A stretch of 64,000 nt of DNA from an uncultured Candidatus Melainabacteria bacterium (lineage in GTDB: Bacteria > Cyanobacteriota > Vampirovibrionia > Gastranaerophilales > Gastranaerophilaceae), in assembly GCA_932182025.1 (NCBI GenBank), contig CAKNXK010000004.1, positions 1-64,000 on the forward strand. Reading direction: 5' to 3'. The translations under genes and the position numbers were made by a program. Below the pieces are notes generated by a model. The model was not told the origin of the DNA, did no database searches, and saw nothing but the letters and a program-made list of their open reading frames with translations. Within the stretch, counting starts at the first letter, position 1. Every line of letters starts with the position of its first letter. Of this stretch, positions 49,813 through 57,737 are shown piece after piece.

Positions 49813-50508
49813 ATGAGCGAAGGACATTGGATTGTAAATAAAGTTATTATGGGACACAATCTGTCCTTTAATATGGATACACTTGTTACAATGTGGGCTG
49901 CAATGGCGTTCTTGCTTGTTGTTTCTTTTATTGCAACAAGAAAGCTTTCAATTTTTCCTTCTAAATTGCAATTAGTGTTCGAATCAATTCTGGGGTATTT
50001 TAATAACCTTATTAACGGTATGATTCATGAAGGCGGAAGAAAACACTTCCCGCTTATTGCATCTTTATTCTTGTTTATTGTAACTGCAAATTTGATGGGG
50101 CAGTTGCCTTTAAAAATGATTGAATTAAAACACGGTGAAATGGCATCGCCTACTAATGATATTAACTTAACTGCAGGGTTAGCGGTAATTGTACTTGTTT
50201 ATTATGTTATAGCAGGTTTGATTAAGAAAAAGGGCAAATTCCTGCTTCACGAGTTTTCGTTTGTAGGAATAATATCAATGCTTGTTGAAATTTTGGAATT
50301 AATTACAAGACCTCTAACGCTGGCATTGCGACTTTTTGGTAATATTTTGGCAGGTGAAATTCTTATTACAGCGCTTTTAGGACTTTGTGCCTGGGGCTTG
50401 CCTTTGCCGATTATGTTTTTTGAAATATTAGTTGCTTGTGTGCAAGCGTTAGTGTTTACAATGCTTACAACGGTATACATAGCGACAGCGGTAAATGAAG
50501 AACATTGA
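49813..50508 (+). CDS. atpB: ATP synthase subunit a
   Basis: 231 residues with five or six membrane helices. The key Arg lies in 'TRPLTLALRLFGNILAGE' (Arg of LALRLFGN, which faces the c-ring carboxylate). It forms the proton half-channels of Fo. It heads a cyanobacterial-type atp gene order. No atpI is seen before it. Confidence 0.96.
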   Translation: MSEGHWIVNKVIMGHNLSFNMDTLVTMWAAMAFLLVVSFIATRKLSIFPSKLQLVFESILGYFNNLINGMIHEGGRKHFPLIASLFLFIVTANLMGQLPLKMIELKHGEMASPTNDINLTAGLAVIVLVYYVIAGLIKKKGKFLLHEFSFVGIISMLVEILELITRPLTLALRLFGNILAGEILITALLGLCAWGLPLPIMFFEILVACVQALVFTMLTTVYIATAVNEEH

Positions 50509-50526
50509 TGTGAAATTCATCCCGCC

Positions 50527-50606
50527 GGTAAACTGTTCAAAAGGAGCACTTGGAGCAGAATATATAGGTTAGTAGTTTAACGAAATGTGCTCCGTCCAAA
50601 GGTTAT
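50527..50606 (+). repeat. GGAGCAC/GTGCTCC structured repeat, copy 3
   Basis: Between atpB and atpE. GGAGCAC (50543-50549) and GTGCTCC (50587-50593) form the stem, with the same CCAAAGGTT end as copies 1 and 2 (one change, CGTCC for CGCCC). The loop differs, but AAACT (50530-50534) can pair with AGTTT (50574-50578). The atpE ribosome binding site AAAGGAG (50611-50617) follows directly. Confidence 0.75.
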
Positions 50607-50624
50607 AAAAAAAGGAGAGATAAA

Positions 50625-50870
50625 ATGGAAGAAGTAAAAACAATTTCTGATTTAGCACAATTAGGTGCAGGTATTGCAATGGGTTTTGGTGCAATCGGTG
50701 CAGGTCTTGGTATCGGGTTCGCTACTAAAGGCTTGATGGATGCTATTTCAAGACAACCTGAAATTGCTGGTAAAGCAGTAGGTTTCTTCTTAGTAGGTGC
50801 TGCGCTAGCTGAAGCTTGTGCAATCTATGCTCTTGTTATCGCTATGAAATTATCAGGTATGATGGGGTAG
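50625..50870 (+). CDS. atpE: ATP synthase subunit c
   Basis: 81 residues, two membrane helices. 'GAGIAMGFGAIGAGLGIGFA' is the helix-packing glycine motif, 'SRQPEIAGK' the polar loop, and 'FFLVGAALAEACAIYALVIA' carries the ion-binding Glu. No clear Na-binding Gln/Ser/Thr set is apparent, so a proton ring is more likely. A small hairpin (ATTGC/GCAAT, 50890-50909) follows. Confidence 0.96.
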   Translation: MEEVKTISDLAQLGAGIAMGFGAIGAGLGIGFATKGLMDAISRQPEIAGKAVGFFLVGAALAEACAIYALVIAMKLSGMMG

Positions 50871-50955
50871 TTGAATTTTGTGTAGAGTGATTGCGGAGCG
50901 TGAAGCAATAATTCAATACAGACTTTTAGATTACTGGATAATAGGTTATTAAACA

Positions 50956-51426
50956 ATGGAATTCAATGCAACATTTTTAGCAACAATAATATCATTCTTA
51001 GTGTTTGTCATTTTGATGAACAAAATTTTGTATGCGCCAATTCTTAATATTATGGAAGAGCGTAAGAATTTTGTTGACGGAAACTATAATGCAGCTCATG
51101 CAAATGATGTAAAGTCAGAAGAATTGACAAATCAAAAAGAAGAAAAGATTTTAGGTGCTAAAGATGAAGCGCGCGGTAAGTACGTTGAAACTCTCGATGG
51201 CTATAAAAACCAAAAATCTGAAATGGTTGCGAATGCACAAAATTCTGCAAAAGACGAAATCGAACAGGCTAAGTCTGATTTGAGACAGCTTTCGGATGAT
51301 GTTAAAAACGGGCTTAAAGGTTCTATGACCGATTTGGCTAATGATATTGTTGAAAAGGTTATCGGTTATAGAAGTAATGTAGAAGGTTTTGATGACAACA
51401 AAGTAAACGAAGTATTGTGGGGTTAG
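50956..51426 (+). CDS. atpF': ATP synthase subunit b' (b-type, first copy)
   Basis: 156 residues. N-terminal membrane helix 'FLATIISFLVFVILMNKILY', 'APILNIMEERK' as in b' subunits, then a long charged helix. Presence of two b-type genes in tandem (b' and b) is the cyanobacterial/plastid arrangement of the peripheral stalk; most other bacteria have a b homodimer. Confidence 0.9.
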   Translation: MEFNATFLATIISFLVFVILMNKILYAPILNIMEERKNFVDGNYNAAHANDVKSEELTNQKEEKILGAKDEARGKYVETLDGYKNQKSEMVANAQNSAKDEIEQAKSDLRQLSDDVKNGLKGSMTDLANDIVEKVIGYRSNVEGFDDNKVNEVLWG

Positions 51427-51430
51427 TAAG

Positions 51431-51934
51431 GTGTTTGAAGAAATAATAAGTTACATAGCAAGAACAAATTTATTTAACTTCATAATATTTATGTCTATTA
51501 TCCTTTTTCTTGCTCATAAAATGGATGTAAAAGGAAAATTAGAACAGTCAAAAATTGATGTTAACAATGTAATTGAAGAGTCAAAAACTATAAAAGCCGA
51601 CTCGGAAGCCAGATTAAGTTCTATTGAAGAAAGTATGACTCATATTGAGGAAGAAATCGAAGCTATTTTAACTAAATCCGAAGAAACAGCTAAGCTTGTG
51701 GGCGAAAAAATTGTTCAGGATGCAGAAAAAAATGTTCTTGTAATTCGTGATAATGCAGGTAAAGCAATTGAAAACAGCAGAATTATATTAAAAAATGATT
51801 TGATTAAAAGAGCAACTTTAGCTTCTGTAGAAGTTGCAAAATCAAAAATTCTGAATGAATTAAATTCTAATCAAGGTTTGCATGACCAATTGATTGAAGA
51901 AAGTATTAACGCAATTGAAGGAGTCCAAATATGA
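51431..51934 (+). CDS. atpF: ATP synthase subunit b (second copy)
   Basis: 167 residues from a GTG start. Membrane helix 'NLFNFIIFMSIILFLAHKM' then a long coiled coil. It pairs with b' to make the heterodimeric stalk. It ends with a 4-nt overlap with atpH (ATGA), so the two are coupled. Confidence 0.9.
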   Translation: MFEEIISYIARTNLFNFIIFMSIILFLAHKMDVKGKLEQSKIDVNNVIEESKTIKADSEARLSSIEESMTHIEEEIEAILTKSEETAKLVGEKIVQDAEKNVLVIRDNAGKAIENSRIILKNDLIKRATLASVEVAKSKILNELNSNQGLHDQLIEESINAIEGVQI

Positions 51935-52485
51935 AGACACAAAATTGTGAACTCATTGCTAAAAGATGGGCTCAGGCATTAATGGAGCTTGCTCAGGAAG
52001 ACCCGAATATTTCTAAAGAAGATATTCTTGATGATTTGAAAGAGATTTCAAATACAATTAATTCTTCTCAGGAATTATCAAATGTGATAAACAATCCTTC
52101 AGTTTCGACTGAAGAAAAACAGATTGTTTTATGTAAGGTGTTCCAAAATAGTATAATGCCGATTGTTTATAACTTTTTGTATGCGCTTAATTTGAGAAAA
52201 AGAGTTGATATTCTTTCTCAGGTAGCTGTTGAGTTCGAAAAGGAACTCGAAAGAATTAAGAATATTGCCCGCGTTAAAGTTACGTCTGCAATTGATTTAG
52301 CAGATGAGCGCAAAAACGATATTAAAAACAAGATTGCAGAAAAACTAAGCAAAGATGTTGTTGTTGATTGGAATGTTGATAATGACATTATTGCCGGGTT
52401 AATTTTCAATATTGACGAAACAATTATTGATAACAGTATTCGTCATAAACTGGATGACTTAAGTAAGAATATTATAAAGGGGTAA
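51931..52485 (+). CDS. atpH: ATP synthase subunit delta
   Basis: 184 residues. N-terminal helical bundle 'IAKRWAQALMELAQEDPNI' and C-terminal 'ARVKVTSAIDLADERKNDIK', 'DNDIIAGLIFNIDETIIDNS' as in OSCP/delta. It ties the peripheral stalk to the top of F1. Two nt separate it from atpA. Confidence 0.94.
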   Translation: MKTQNCELIAKRWAQALMELAQEDPNISKEDILDDLKEISNTINSSQELSNVINNPSVSTEEKQIVLCKVFQNSIMPIVYNFLYALNLRKRVDILSQVAVEFEKELERIKNIARVKVTSAIDLADERKNDIKNKIAEKLSKDVVVDWNVDNDIIAGLIFNIDETIIDNSIRHKLDDLSKNIIKG

Positions 52486-52487
52486 AG

Positions 52488-53999
52488 ATGGCAGTAATAA
52501 ATCCTGATGAAATCAGCTCTATATTAAAAGAGAATATCAGAAACTATGAAGCTAAAGCAGAGGTGTCAAATGTAGGCAGTGTGCTTGAAGTAGGTGACGG
52601 TATTGCTCGTATTTACGGGCTTAGAAATGTTATGTCAAACGAGCTTGTTGAGTTTGTTGACGGAAGAGGCACTTTAGGTATTACATTAAACCTTGAAGAA
52701 GACAATGTCGGGGTTGTAATCCTTGGTGAATACACTCATATTAAAGAAGGTATGGCTGTAAAAACAACAGGACGAATTGCTTCTGTTCCTGTTGGAGATG
52801 CGCTTATCGGAAGAATTGTAAGCCCTACTGGTGCTCCGTTGGATGGTAAAGGTGAGATTATTACTGATAAAACCCGTCCTATTGAAAGAGTTGCTCCCGG
52901 TATTGTTGCAAGAAAATCAGTACATGAACCGCTTCAAACAGGTTTGACTTCAATTGATGCTTTGACTCCAATCGGACGTGGTCAGCGTGAGTTGATTATT
53001 GGCGACAGACAAACAGGTAAAACTGCTATTGCGATTGACACAATTTTGAACCAAAAAGGCGGAGATGTAATTTGTATTTATGTTGCTGTTGGTCAAAAAG
53101 CTTCTACTGTTGCTCAGTTAGCTAAAACTCTTGAAAAACATGGTGCGATGGATTATTCAATTATTGTATCAGCTACAGCTAATGAAGCAGCTCCGTTACA
53201 ATATATTGCGCCATTTGCCGGTGTTGCTATTGCAGAAGAGTTTATGGAACAAGGTAAACATGTTCTTATTGTATATGATGATTTGACAAAACACGCTCAG
53301 GCTTATCGTGCGATGTCACTTCTTCTTAAAAGACCACCCGGACGTGAAGCTTATCCTGGAGATGTTTTCTATCTTCACTCAAGATTATTGGAACGTGCTG
53401 TTAAATTGTCTGATGAATTGGGCGGCGGAAGTATTACTGCTCTTCCAATTATTGAAACTCAAGCGGGTGACGTTTCAGCATATATTCCTACAAACGTAAT
53501 TTCTATTACAGATGGACAGATTTTCTTGGAAACATCTTTGTTCAATTCAGGTGTGAGACCTGCTATTAACGCCGGTATTTCTGTATCGCGTGTTGGTGGT
53601 GCAGCTCAAACCAAAGGGATTAAACAGGTTGCAGGGAAACTTCGTCTTGACTTGGCTCAATTCAGAGAATTAGAAGCATTTGCTCAGTTCGCGTCTGACT
53701 TGGACGCAGCAACTAAGAAGCAGCTTCTTAGAGGTCAAAAGTTGACAGAAGTTCTTAAACAGCCTCAGTATAAACCATTATCAGTTGCACAGCAAGTAAC
53801 AATCTTATTTGCAGCAAATGAAGGCTATTTGGATGAAGTTGATAACAAAAAAATCAATGATTTCAAAACAGGTTGGTTTGAACACTTTGAAGCAGCTATG
53901 CCTGAATTAAATACAAGATTAAATGAAGGTGACAAGTTGTCTGATGAAGACAAAGAAGCTTTGAAAGCTGAACTTGAAGCGTATGTGAAAACATTATAG
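52488..53999 (+). CDS. atpA: ATP synthase subunit alpha
   Basis: 503 residues. P-loop 'GDRQTGKTAIAID', 'IYVAVGQKASTVAQ', 'ALPIIETQAGDVSAYIPTNV' and 'SRVGGAAQTKGIKQVAG' (with the Arg finger region). Non-catalytic nucleotide-binding subunit of F1. Full length. Confidence 0.98.
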   Translation: MAVINPDEISSILKENIRNYEAKAEVSNVGSVLEVGDGIARIYGLRNVMSNELVEFVDGRGTLGITLNLEEDNVGVVILGEYTHIKEGMAVKTTGRIASVPVGDALIGRIVSPTGAPLDGKGEIITDKTRPIERVAPGIVARKSVHEPLQTGLTSIDALTPIGRGQRELIIGDRQTGKTAIAIDTILNQKGGDVICIYVAVGQKASTVAQLAKTLEKHGAMDYSIIVSATANEAAPLQYIAPFAGVAIAEEFMEQGKHVLIVYDDLTKHAQAYRAMSLLLKRPPGREAYPGDVFYLHSRLLERAVKLSDELGGGSITALPIIETQAGDVSAYIPTNVISITDGQIFLETSLFNSGVRPAINAGISVSRVGGAAQTKGIKQVAGKLRLDLAQFRELEAFAQFASDLDAATKKQLLRGQKLTEVLKQPQYKPLSVAQQVTILFAANEGYLDEVDNKKINDFKTGWFEHFEAAMPELNTRLNEGDKLSDEDKEALKAELEAYVKTL

Positions 54000-54009
54000 G
54001 AGATAGATT

Positions 54010-54297
54010 ATGAAATGCTATAACCACCACGATAGAGATGCATTTGGTGTTTGTCAGATTTGCGGTAAAGGTCTTTGCTTGGAATGCATAGATAAAGATA
54101 GCGATATGGTGCTTTGCGCTAATGAGCATAAGAAAAGTGCATTATATAATTTTGTTCTAAATTCATTATTTATTATTGTTGCAATTGTTTGTTTTGTAGC
54201 AGCATATAATGATAATTTTGATTGGTTCAAAATTGTATTAGGAATTCTTTCTCTTTCTATTGGTATTGATGGATTTCGTAAGGCTAAAAGAAAATAA
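54010..54297 (+). CDS. B-box-type zinc and two-helix membrane protein inside the atp operon
   Basis: 95 residues. 'CYNHHDRDAFGVCQICGKGLCLECI' begins a B-box-like zinc finger (Cys/His ligands at about 3-39, ended by 'LCANEH'), followed by two hydrophobic segments ('NFVLNSLFIIVAIVCFVAAY', 'IVLGILSLSIGIDGF') and a basic tail. It sits 10 nt after atpA and 11 nt before atpG, so it must be co-transcribed. It is not an ATP synthase subunit known to me. Confidence 0.75.
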   Translation: MKCYNHHDRDAFGVCQICGKGLCLECIDKDSDMVLCANEHKKSALYNFVLNSLFIIVAIVCFVAAYNDNFDWFKIVLGILSLSIGIDGFRKAKRK

Positions 54298-54308
54298 TAA
54301 GGTAAAAT

Positions 54309-55214
54309 ATGCCAAACTTAAAAGATATTAAAAGCAGAATATCAAGTGTTCAAAACACTAAAAAAATAACTAAAGCAATGAAGATGGTTGCTGCAGCGAA
54401 GGTTAAAAAAGCTGAAAATACTGTTAAGGCTTCAAGACCGTTTTCTGATGAACTTTTGCATTTATTCAGAAGAATGCTTGCAACTGTTGGCGAGTACTCG
54501 ACTGTCGGCTTGAAAATAGAACGCGGTCTGGATAATTATCCTGTGCTTCTTGAAAGACGTGAAGTTAAAACAGAGGGCTTACTTGTAATTACTTCTAATA
54601 AGGGGCTAGCAGGTGCTTATAATGCTAATATAATTAAGACTACTTTGAAACGTATTAAAGAAAATACTGAAAAAGGGATTAAGACTGTTATTTATCCCGT
54701 TGGTCAAAAAGCTGTTTCAGGGTTTAAGCATAAGCCCGGTAACTACGAGTTAAGAGAAGGCTATATTAGCGTTGCAAATGACCCGACTGCTACAGGTGCG
54801 AATATTATTGCAGAGGATATTGCAGAAGATTTTGTAAACGGTAATATTGATAAAATTGATATTATTACAACACATTTTAATAATATGATGTCTTATAATA
54901 TTGTTAATTGGGAAGTTTTGCCAGTTGAGGTTGAAAAGGCAGAGGTTCACGAGTTAGACCCGGTAATGGAGTTTGAACCGAATGCTCATGCTGTTTTGCA
55001 ACAGTTAGTTCCTATGTTCATTACTAATTCGATTTTCCAAGCTCTGTTAGAAGCTAATGCCAGTGAACTTGCATCCCGTATGACAGCAATGTCAGCAGCT
55101 TCTAATAACGCCGAAGAAATGATTTCTACCTTAACGGTTGATTATAACAAGGCTCGACAAGCAGCTATTACACAAGAGCTTGTTGAGATTGTTTCAGGAG
55201 CTTCAGCTATTTAA
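54309..55214 (+). CDS. atpG: ATP synthase subunit gamma
   Basis: 301 residues. N-terminal 'IKSRISSVQNTKKITKAMKM' and C-terminal 'ASELASRMTAMSAASNNAEE' form the rotor coiled coil. 'VITSNKGLAGAYNANI' starts the Rossmann part. I do not see the Cys pair of the redox-regulated chloroplast gamma. It is the last gene; beta and epsilon are not here, as in cyanobacteria where atpBE is separate. Confidence 0.96.
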   Translation: MPNLKDIKSRISSVQNTKKITKAMKMVAAAKVKKAENTVKASRPFSDELLHLFRRMLATVGEYSTVGLKIERGLDNYPVLLERREVKTEGLLVITSNKGLAGAYNANIIKTTLKRIKENTEKGIKTVIYPVGQKAVSGFKHKPGNYELREGYISVANDPTATGANIIAEDIAEDFVNGNIDKIDIITTHFNNMMSYNIVNWEVLPVEVEKAEVHELDPVMEFEPNAHAVLQQLVPMFITNSIFQALLEANASELASRMTAMSAASNNAEEMISTLTVDYNKARQAAITQELVEIVSGASAI

Positions 55215-55221
55215 GAAAAAG

Positions 55222-55250
55222 AAAAAGCGGGAATTTTTCCCGCTTTTAAA
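55222..55250. terminator. Terminator of the ATP synthase operon
   Basis: AAAAAGCGGGAA/TTCCCGCTTTT hairpin, 8 nt after the atpG stop; also usable for the convergent gene. Confidence 0.88.
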
Positions 55251-55254
55251 TTCA

Positions 55255-55578
55255 CTACCTTACGTCTTTAAGTGATTCTGAAAGTTTTGTTATTTTTTCT
55301 TCAAGTTTTGAGTTCAACTCAGGATTTTGAAGATATTTTAAAATTGTTTCTCTATCGCCATTCATTAAATATGTTGCCGCGTCAACTTTTAGCTGTGGAT
55401 GTAAAACAGAAATTCCTAAAAATGCACGTCCTTCGCGTTCTTCATCGCGTTCAATAAATAAGGCAACATTATCAAAATTTTCTGAAAAGTTTCTGAAATA
55501 TCCTTTATCGGGAATTTCACGTTCCACTCTGGCTTTAATTGTTTCAACAATTTTTCCCAATTCTTTTGATAAATCCAT
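55255..55578 (-). CDS. Small hypothetical protein
   Basis: 107 residues from the ATG at 55576-55578, chosen because GGCGGAG lies 5 nt before it. A longer frame to 55641 has no ribosome binding site. Soluble, charged; 'GRAFLGISVLHPQLKVDAAT' then a helical end. It lies downstream of the RelA/SpoT-like gene on the same strand (71-nt gap). Not recognised. Confidence 0.5.
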   Translation of the reverse strand: MDLSKELGKIVETIKARVEREIPDKGYFRNFSENFDNVALFIERDEEREGRAFLGISVLHPQLKVDAATYLMNGDRETILKYLQNPELNSKLEEKITKLSESLKDVR

Positions 55579-55649
55579 TTTAGCTCCGCCTTTTGTCCAA
55601 GGTTGTATTCTTATATTAATATTATTATCATATTTTATCATAATTTTAC

Positions 55650-56957
55650 CTATGCTGCTTCAAAATATCTTACAAAATCTTTTTCCAGTTCTTTTTGTAG
55701 TATGTGGTTTTTATCGTGCAATGCTTTCATACTTTCTTCTGAAAGAACTTTTGGGAATTGCTGCGGTAGTTTTGGTTTAATTGCAGGAAGTCCGAGTTCT
55801 ATTCTATTATAGTAATTATAGCAGCTTTCAAGATATTGATTGTAAATTGCGTATTCTTCATCTTTAAGATTTTTTACTGCATTTGAGAATGGTTCAAACA
55901 TTTCACCCAGAGTATTTTTACCCTGTCTTAAATCATACGCGATGTGTTCATATTCTCCAATCATATTAGTCATTTCACCTCTGAATTGGATTTCTCCAAG
56001 AGCGCCGTTTTGATGAACTACATTCATTTGAGCAGTTCTGTAGCCGGAGTTTTTGATAGATTTAGAAGAAAGTTTTTCTAATTGCTCGGCAGACCATCTT
56101 CCGCTTAATCCTCTGGCATCAGATATAATAACAACGCCGGAATCTTCTCCTAGTGCCATAGCAAGCTGACGAATTTGATTATTACTAAACTCAGCAAGTC
56201 CGTGCGGTCCACGGTAGTTGTTTATTTCTGTAATGTTAATAGGAAGAATTTCTTCTGACTTTAATCGTCTTAGAATATCATCTTTAAATAACCCGCTTGT
56301 TTGCAGTTCTTCAATTGTAGTTTCACCTTTAATAATTCTGTTTTTTAGAATGCCTAATGTAAGTTGGTCAACAACTTCTCTTGAGCGGGCTTCGACGAGG
56401 GGACGCGCAAATTCTTCGAATAACCTAAATCCTTTATCAACTTGGGTAGGATCAATAGGTTCTTGATAAATGTATTTGCGAAGTAAAACAGCATCTTCTT
56501 TGCTTAAATTTTGTGCTGCAATCATTTTATCAATTTGAGACTTGTTCAATTTATCCAAAGATTGTGTTATAACTCTTGAGCCAATGCCATCTTCAATACA
56601 TGCAACAGCATCATTCATTGATGTAAAGGTTTGGTTTTCGGCTTTTTTGAGCCCGCGCTGGAGTTTAGTTTCAATACTCAAAGCTCCTTTGGCACGGTTT
56701 TGAACTTGTTTTACACTTCCTAAGTGGTCAAAGATAGTTATTATTTCTTTTTGTGCTGCCGGTTGTTGTGACTTTAACAAATTTTCAACAAACAACGATG
56801 CATCGCCTAATGAAGCTTGGGCTTCGCGTGTAAGCGCGCCGTCTTTCATTGCACAGGTGAAAAATTCTGCTGATTTTGGATTCGTATGAGCTAAGATACT
56901 TTTGCCGGGTTTGACAAAATACTTTGCTATTTTTCCTAATAGTTGTACTGTTCCCAT
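55650..56957 (-). CDS. Divergent RelA/SpoT-domain protein with a large insertion
   Basis: 435 residues, no signal peptide. Motifs of the (p)ppGpp-synthetase fold occur in order: 'RAKGALSIETKLQRG' (about 88-102, like RxKxxxS..KL.R), 'IEDGIGSRVI' (121-130, like DxxGxR), then about 170 extra helical residues, then 'SGYRTAQMNVVHQNG' (304-318), 'GEIQFRGEM' (321-329; Glu322 matches the catalytic Glu) and 'EYEHIAYDLRQGK'. The family transfers pyrophosphate to GDP/GTP, or in toxic small forms to other nucleotides or tRNA. No HD hydrolase or ACT domain is seen. It is preceded by motif copy 5. Confidence 0.68.
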   Translation of the reverse strand: MGTVQLLGKIAKYFVKPGKSILAHTNPKSAEFFTCAMKDGALTREAQASLGDASLFVENLLKSQQPAAQKEIITIFDHLGSVKQVQNRAKGALSIETKLQRGLKKAENQTFTSMNDAVACIEDGIGSRVITQSLDKLNKSQIDKMIAAQNLSKEDAVLLRKYIYQEPIDPTQVDKGFRLFEEFARPLVEARSREVVDQLTLGILKNRIIKGETTIEELQTSGLFKDDILRRLKSEEILPINITEINNYRGPHGLAEFSNNQIRQLAMALGEDSGVVIISDARGLSGRWSAEQLEKLSSKSIKNSGYRTAQMNVVHQNGALGEIQFRGEMTNMIGEYEHIAYDLRQGKNTLGEMFEPFSNAVKNLKDEEYAIYNQYLESCYNYYNRIELGLPAIKPKLPQQFPKVLSEESMKALHDKNHILQKELEKDFVRYFEAA

Positions 56958-56971
56958 AATTTCCCTATCTT

Positions 56972-57001
56972 TATAAAGTATTTTTGTTAAAGAAAGTTGC
57001 C
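56972..57001 (-). promoter_or_regulatory. Bipartite motif GGCAA-N16-TACTTTATA, copy 5
   Basis: GGCAA (56997-57001), 16 nt, TACTTTATA (56972-56980), then AGGG and the ATG at 56957, 14 nt downstream. Confidence 0.65.
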
Positions 57002-57042
57002 TCGGATGTAAAAAAATGTTACAATTACAAAAAAGGTTGTAT

Positions 57043-57681
57043 ATGAATAAAGAAGAGTTAAAGCAGAAGATTTTTGATTTAGAGAATAAATTTTGGGAAA
57101 CAAAAAAAGCAGAAATTTACAAATTAGCAGAAGGAGATCCTACTGCAACAATTATTCCTATTGAACAAATTAATAGAGAATTAGATTCAATTTTAGCTTG
57201 TGATACAGAAAATCCGGATGCTCTTAAATTAAAAATAGAAATATTATTACATTGTAAGAAAAAAGCTGATGCTGATTTTTATGCCAAGAAATTTTTTGAA
57301 ATTTGCGACAAAAAGCTGGAGTTATCTCCAGGAGACTTCAATTTATTAATGTATAAGCTTGTTGTCCTTAAAGCTTTAGACAGAAAATCGGAATTTAAAA
57401 CTCTGGGTAAAAATATATTGAATTCGTTTGATATTAAACTGTCAACAGATCCTGATAATACAGATATTTTATCCCAGAAAGCTACTGTTTATTCTCTTTT
57501 GGGAGATAATAAAAATTCGATTAAGCTTTATAAAAGAATTCTTGAATTAGATCCTGCTAATGAAGAAGCTAGGATTATGATAAGATGTGAATCAAATCCA
57601 TATACTCTAAAAGATATTTTTTCTACAATAATCAGTATTTTAATTTTGATTGCATCTATAGCAGTATATATTTTCATGTAA
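57043..57681 (+). CDS. TPR protein with C-terminal membrane anchor
   Basis: 212 residues from the ATG at 57043 (AAAGG before it; TACAAT upstream). Helical, with TPR-like units at about 55-190 ('ILSQKATVYSLLGDNKNS', 'IKLYKRILELDPANEEARIM') and a single hydrophobic segment at the very end ('IFSTIISILILIASIAVYIF'). The tail-anchor layout places the repeats in the cytoplasm. Divergent from the RelA/SpoT-like gene. Function unknown. Confidence 0.65.
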   Translation: MNKEELKQKIFDLENKFWETKKAEIYKLAEGDPTATIIPIEQINRELDSILACDTENPDALKLKIEILLHCKKKADADFYAKKFFEICDKKLELSPGDFNLLMYKLVVLKALDRKSEFKTLGKNILNSFDIKLSTDPDNTDILSQKATVYSLLGDNKNSIKLYKRILELDPANEEARIMIRCESNPYTLKDIFSTIISILILIASIAVYIFM

Positions 57682-57737
57682 ATTTCCTTTTTCTTTGTTT
57701 TTGGTATAATAAAATCAAATAAATAAAAGGAGAAATC

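Noticed and set aside
50890..50909. Hairpin between atpE and atpF' as a terminator
   Set aside because: The ATTGC/GCAAT stem is only 5 bp and lacks a T-tract; at most it affects mRNA stability.
53308..53499. Plus-strand frame inside atpA
   Set aside because: Out-of-frame shadow of a full-length, highly conserved gene.
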